This document shows, piece by piece, positions 8,901 through 11,222 of a stretch of DNA of 11,222 nt (within the stretch, counting starts at the first letter, position 1; every line of letters starts with the position of its first letter). Made by a program: the position numbers and the translations under genes. The notes beneath the pieces are model-generated. The model ran no database searches and was not told the origin of the DNA. It worked only from the letters and a program-made list of their open reading frames with translations. Source of the DNA: Dipetalonema caudispina. Its lineage: Eukaryota; Nematoda; Chromadorea; Rhabditida; Onchocercidae. Where the stretch lies: positions 1-11,222 of the forward strand of contig JABVXV010000741.1 in assembly GCA_013365325.1 (NCBI GenBank). Direction: 5' to 3'.

Positions 8901-10751
8901 TCAAAAAAAAAGAAGGGAAGGAAGAGATAAAATTACTTATTTTGATATTGTTCTATTTCGAAGCATTGCTAATTTTGTTTAATTTTTTTTTGCATTAATT
9001 TAATTGAAATTATTAGTTTATCAAATAAGTCCGGAATAATTCGATTTGTAAACTTTAATGCATTTGAAGGAATTATTCGTTTAATATTAGCAAAAATTCA
9101 AATAATTTAAATATTTTACATTTAGCAATCTTTTTAATATTTCTATAATTATCGAAAAGTTTTTCCTTTTTCATTTTTCCAATGCAATTTTCATCAGTGA
9201 AAATAAAAAAAAAAAACAAAATAATAAAAAGATATGATATTTTATTAGGAAATATTACCTCTCCTGTGGAGAAGTAAAATTAAGAATTGATAATTTTAAT
9301 AAAATTTAGCATCGAATGCAACATTCAATTGCTCTGCCCTTTAAAACTTTAAAATTTCAACTTAAGATGGAAAACAATGTTCATACATGCATACATAAAC
9401 ATGCATGTACAGAGCATTCGTTATGTTGAAATTTGTTAATTATTTGAAATTTAAATAATTGAAATAAATAAAAAGTAGTATGGTTAATTTATAGCTATTA
9501 CTTATTACAATTATATGTACCAAGTTCGATGCTTGTTATCGTTTCGTGGGTATCATTTTGGTTAGATCGTACCGCAATACCAGCTCGTGTCACATTAGGT
9601 GTCACCACTTTGCTCACCATGACCACTCAGGTTTCAATTTTGTAATTTTTTTGTAAATTTTTTGGTTTATATACAGGTCAATTAAATTTTAATTGATTAT
9701 TTTAGCATTGTTTTGATACGGTTTTAATTGAAAAAAAACATAAACTCGATTCCTGATTATTTAATTTGATTCATTATTTTAATTGTTAATTTCAAATCAT
9801 CACTGTACTACTTTGTTGGTGCATACATTGCATAATTATATGTTATTCTCAAAAAATTCATAAAATAAAATTTTATTGAATCTCCTAAAAATGACAAGAG
9901 GAAGTTTGGTAAATTTTGTTCATTTAAACATAATTTAGCAAAAAAAAAAAACAACATTTTCAATTGTTTATTTGATGGTCAAAAAGGCTTACTAAACTTT
10001 TATGTAATAAATTAATTTTCAATTCTTAAAAAATTTATCATCCATTAATATCATCGAAAAAATTTTCTGATTTTTAGGCTTCTGGAATCAATGCCAAATT
10101 GCCACCTGTATCATATACAAAAGCTATTGATGTATGGATTGGTGGTAAGCAATTTAATTGATTTCGAAAAATTCGAAATTCATATTATCATAGTTATTAG
10201 TTGTAAAATAAAAAAGTTCCATTTAATTTAATGAATTAATTTCTTAAGCTTTTTTATGAAACTTTTCTTTTAATGTTTCAAAATTGTTTAAATTATGAAT
10301 TGTATTGTCATTCAATATCTTATGTTTGGTTAATAATGTTATATTGTGACGTCTTACGTGAAGATTACACGCAAAATTTTACATGAAACTTCCAATGATA
10401 CCAATATGATATCATTAAGTTAATCTATTTCATTGCACTTATCTTCACACAAATTTTATTCATTCGTTTTTTTTTTTCTCATTCCTAATACATTTGAATA
10501 ATATCTTTCTAAAAAATCTTTTCCATTTAATTATTGCAGAATTATCATTATTTTTCACACTATTCTTTTCTCTTTTCACCCTTCCTCTCTCTCTCTCTTT
10601 CTGTCTTAGATTTATAATAATTTATTATTGAATAATAAGAGGAATAAAAAGTAAAAAGTTATAATTATTATAGCATGTCTCACTTTTATTTTTGGAGCTT
10701 TGTTGGAATTTGCTTGGGTTACATATATGTCATCACGAAATCATAGCACAA
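5803..10751 (+). CDS. glc-4: Glutamate-gated chloride channel subunit (GLC-4-like), 3'-partial, 10 coding exons
   Basis: This is a Cys-loop pentameric ligand-gated chloride channel subunit of the nematode GluCl family, which mediates inhibitory glutamate signalling in neurons and pharyngeal muscle and is the target class of ivermectin. Join: 5803-5915, 6778-6878, 7228-7273, 7411-7576, 7825-7950, 8106-8175, 8694-8859, 9495-9630, 10078-10144, 10674-10751. That gives 1069 nt, 356 codons plus one base, and every junction is in phase with GT/AG ends. Visible parts are the signal peptide (about 1-38), Cys-loop C179-C193, second disulfide C240-C251, WMPD at 135-138, M1 about 265-287, M2 about 291-311 with PAR at 292-294, and M3 about 324-346. 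Glutamate-contact equivalents are R86, R105, S170, S199, Y200, T246 and Y249. N-glycosylation sequons are N67 and N234. The M3-M4 loop and M4 lie outside the window. GluCl identity is near certain. GLC-4 is my best class: the AVR-14 loop insert is missing and GLC-2 differs throughout. It could be another alpha-type GluCl. Confidence 0.93.
5933..5955. repeat. CT-rich microsatellite just inside intron 1
   Basis: Twenty-three pyrimidines, mostly CT repeats, starting 17 bases after the intron 1 donor and followed by an A-rich purine stretch (5956-5990). Confidence 0.9.
6409..6432. repeat. Poly(A) run of 24 in intron 1
   Basis: Uninterrupted A homopolymer. It is among the longest of the many A/T runs of 15 or more in the window after the left-edge T run. 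Confidence 0.95.
6778..6878 (+). CDS. Exon 2: N-terminal helix region of the ligand-binding domain
   Basis: It encodes residues 39-71 plus parts of the flanking split codons. [18 protein letters not shown] is the mature N-terminal signature of GluCl and GABA-type subunits, and N67-L-S is a glycosylation sequon. The exon is preceded by a 15-base T run and TTTGTAG, and followed by donor GTAATA. Confidence 0.92.
6879..7227 (+). other. Intron 2 (349 bp)
   Basis: Donor GTAATA and acceptor TTTTAAG. AT-rich, with one short CT-rich patch (7114-7129). I see nothing else in it. Confidence 0.88.
7228..7273 (+). CDS. Exon 3: 46-nt exon carrying the first agonist-contact arginine
   Basis: It encodes residues 73-86 plus split codons ([14 protein letters not shown], first beta strand). 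R86 aligns with Arg37 of C. elegans GluCl-alpha, a complementary-face glutamate contact. Entry phase 1 and exit phase 2 both fit the neighbours. The donor GTTCAA is weak, but the in-phase continuation RS-ISKIDD across it is decisive. The exon is too short to show as an ORF. Confidence 0.93.
7411..7576 (+). CDS. Exon 4: beta strands 2-3, loop A region
   Basis: It encodes residues 88-142. [20 protein letters not shown] and the WMPD motif (135-138) are diagnostic of GluCl. R105 matches Arg56 of GluCl-alpha, a glutamate contact. The segment between W108 and W135 has the compact length of GLC-1/AVR-15/GLC-4 proteins and lacks the longer AVR-14 loop. Acceptor TTTTCCAG, donor GTTGTA; retaining the next intron would stop after two Val codons. 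Confidence 0.96.
7825..7950 (+). CDS. Exon 5: loop E strands up to the first Cys-loop cysteine
   Basis: It encodes residues 143-184 in phase 0 at both ends. NEKHAQRH is followed by [19 protein letters not shown], a signature stretch of nematode GluCls. S170 corresponds to Ser121 of the glutamate pocket and C179 is the first cysteine of the Cys-loop. Donor GTAATA and acceptor TTATAG. Confidence 0.96.
8106..8175 (+). CDS. Exon 6: Cys-loop end and loop B
   Basis: It encodes residues 185-207 plus one base of Glu208. C193 closes the 13-residue Cys-loop with C179. S199 and Y200 in DLASYAYT match the loop B glutamate contacts Ser150 and Tyr151. Seventy bases with donor GTACAA; the single leftover G joins AA of exon 7 to make Glu. 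Confidence 0.95.
8176..8693 (+). other. Intron 6 (518 bp) with an internal decoy acceptor
   Basis: Donor GTACAA and acceptor TTTCAG after a pyrimidine tract of about 45 bases (8647-8691). A second T19-AG site at 8374-8394 lies inside and leads quickly to an in-frame stop. Otherwise AT-rich and featureless. Confidence 0.88.
8694..8859 (+). CDS. Exon 7: loop F, loop C and second disulfide
   Basis: It encodes residues 209-262 plus split codons. C240 and C251 form the second disulfide typical of GluCl and glycine receptors. TNTGTYSC is loop C, with T246 and Y249 matching Thr197 and Tyr200. N234 is the sequon equivalent to the glycosylated Asn185 of GluCl-alpha. The exon follows a very long pyrimidine tract ending in TTTCAG. 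Confidence 0.95.
9255..9277. repeat. Short GC-richer hairpin in intron 7
   Basis: TTAC-C-TCTCC, loop TGT, GGAGA-A-GTAA: a nine-pair stem with one mismatch and a three-base loop. Confidence 0.75.
9384..9409. repeat. Nine-bp perfect hairpin in intron 7
   Basis: TACATGCAT and ATGCATGTA are exact inverted repeats around an eight-base loop (ACATAAAC). The arms alternate purine and pyrimidine. Confidence 0.85.
9495..9630 (+). CDS. Exon 8: M1 and most of M2 (pore)
   Basis: It encodes residues 264-308. M1 runs from about 265 to 287 and ends in [10 protein letters not shown]292-A293-R294 is the -2' to 0' anion-selectivity motif, T300 is 6' and L303 is the 9' gate leucine. This is among the most GC-rich stretches of the window, consistent with strong coding constraint. 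Acceptor TTATAG and donor GTTTCA. Confidence 0.96.
9631..10077 (+). other. Intron 8 (447 bp)
   Basis: Donor GTTTCA and acceptor TTTTTAG. AT-rich; nothing of note seen. Confidence 0.88.
10078..10144 (+). CDS. Exon 9: M2 end, M2-M3 loop, start of M3
   Basis: It encodes residues 309-330. [20 protein letters not shown] is the conserved M2-M3 linker that couples agonist binding to gating. G330 matches the M3 glycine (Gly281 in GluCl-alpha) that permits ivermectin binding. Residue 309 is Ala where GluCl-alpha has Ser260. Donor GTAAGC is strong. Confidence 0.95.
10145..10673 (+). other. Intron 9 (529 bp) with bZIP-like sites and a decoy acceptor
   Basis: Strong donor GTAAGC but weak acceptor ATTATAG. 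It contains two ACGT-core motifs (10347-10361) and a long pyrimidine tract ending in CTTAG at 10609, 64 bases before the acceptor actually required by the protein. Confidence 0.88.
10562..10609 (+). other. Pyrimidine tract and decoy acceptor in intron 9
   Basis: A mostly pyrimidine stretch with CT repeats ends in CTGTCTTAG at 10609 and scores by eye far better than the true acceptor at 10673. Use of it would read Asp-Leu-stop after G330, ending the protein at the start of M3. Confidence 0.6.
10674..10751 (+). CDS. Exon 10: M3 helix and start of the intracellular loop (last visible exon)
   Basis: It encodes residues 332-356 plus one base. [18 protein letters not shown] is M3 and SSRNHST begins the cytoplasmic loop. 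The proposed donor is GTTTGT at 10752, the first GT of a GTTT microsatellite, so the exact end is the least certain boundary. Reading through would add a hydrophobic stretch and stop at TAA 10796-10798, losing M4. The acceptor (ATTATAG) has almost no pyrimidine tract. Confidence 0.85.
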
Positions 10752-10780
10752 GTTTGTTTATTTGTTTGTTTGTTTGTTTA
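10752..10780. repeat. GTTT tetranucleotide repeat at the exon 10 donor
   Basis: GTTT units with one ATTT interruption place GT dinucleotides at 10752, 10756, 10764, 10768, 10772 and 10776. The first is the proposed donor; the others are four-base-spaced alternatives. Confidence 0.85.
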
Positions 10781-11077
10781 TTTTTCATCTCCATTTAAAA
10801 ATTATTTCAAGAAAAAATAAAAATTTCACATTTATTTATTAATTATTATCGTAATTATATTCTATGCTTATTTCAAAATATTTTCAAAATTGAAAAAAAA
10901 AAAAAAATTCTTCATCACCTCAATTATTTGATTATGTTGATTGCTTGATGTTGTAAACAAAATATTTCTGATTGCATAAAATGATTCAATTCATTTTACG
11001 TTATGAAAAAATTTTATATACTATGTTGACAATGATTAGTAATGCAAATTAGCAGATGTTTAAGTAATGAAGAAATG

Positions 11078-11123
11078 TAATAATAACAATAATAATCATA
11101 AAACAATAATAATAATAATAATA

Positions 11124-11222
<99 letters not shown>
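11078..11222. repeat. AAT trinucleotide microsatellite at the right edge
   Basis: Degenerate AAT units from about 11078, a first clean block from 11104, and a perfect block from 11128 to the window end. It is the reverse complement of the ATT tract at 5061-5415 and certainly continues beyond the window. Confidence 0.93.

Larger units (their letters stand above)
8860..9494 (+). other. Intron 7 (635 bp) with two hairpins
   Basis: Donor GTTAAA and acceptor TTATAG. It holds a short purine tract (about 8902-8929) and the inverted repeats at 9255-9277 and 9384-9409. No reading frame fits the channel between the exons. Confidence 0.88.
10752..11222 (+). other. Intron 10, 5' part (continues past the window)
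   Basis: It begins inside a GTTT repeat, continues as AT-rich sequence with an A-run near 10892-10906, and ends in the AAT microsatellite. No exon resembling the M3-M4 loop or M4 is visible. Confidence 0.7.

Noticed and set aside
10752..10798. Exon 10 read-through as the natural C-terminus
   Set aside because: It would end in a GTTT-encoded hydrophobic tail and lack the M3-M4 loop and M4 required in all functional family members; splicing at 10752 is preferred, though an isoform is not excluded.

Overview
The window looks like nuclear DNA of a parasitic nematode. It is extremely AT-rich, full of A and T homopolymers and ATT/AAT microsatellites, and holds one intron-rich gene with short exons and A/T-ending codons. 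The encoded protein is a nematode-type glutamate-gated chloride channel (GluCl) subunit. The long introns (137 to 862 bp) and base composition fit a clade III (spirurid/filarial) worm better than a Caenorhabditis-like genome, but that placement is inference.

Layout. Bases 1-5060 are AT-rich non-coding DNA with no gene I can support. They hold a 119-base T run at the left edge, an 18-bp perfect palindrome, a perfect 27-bp tandem duplication, a polypurine tract and several smaller inverted repeats. Bases 5061-5415 are a long ATT microsatellite. Bases 5669-5915 are the probable first exon: a 5' leader with a 16-codon upstream ORF, then the signal peptide. Nine further coding exons follow on the + strand (6778-6878, 7228-7273, 7411-7576, 7825-7950, 8106-8175, 8694-8859, 9495-9630, 10078-10144, 10674-10751). 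Bases 11078-11222 are an AAT microsatellite running off the right edge.

The ten coding exons join in phase to give 356 residues: signal peptide, the whole extracellular agonist-binding domain with both disulfides, and transmembrane helices M1, M2 and M3. The M3-M4 intracellular loop and M4 lie beyond the right edge. All seven glutamate-contact residues I recall from the C. elegans GluCl-alpha crystal structure are present at a constant offset of 49. The M2 helix has the Pro-Ala-Arg anion-selectivity motif. I favour the GLC-4 class because the protein lacks the AVR-14 loop insert and is unlike the beta subunit GLC-2. Orthology needs a tree.

I see no novel multi-gene system here. The points most worth a second look are the altered ivermectin-pocket residues (Ala at M2 15'), decoy 3' splice sites in introns 6 and 9, a last visible donor embedded in a GTTT microsatellite, and the upstream ORF ahead of the start codon.
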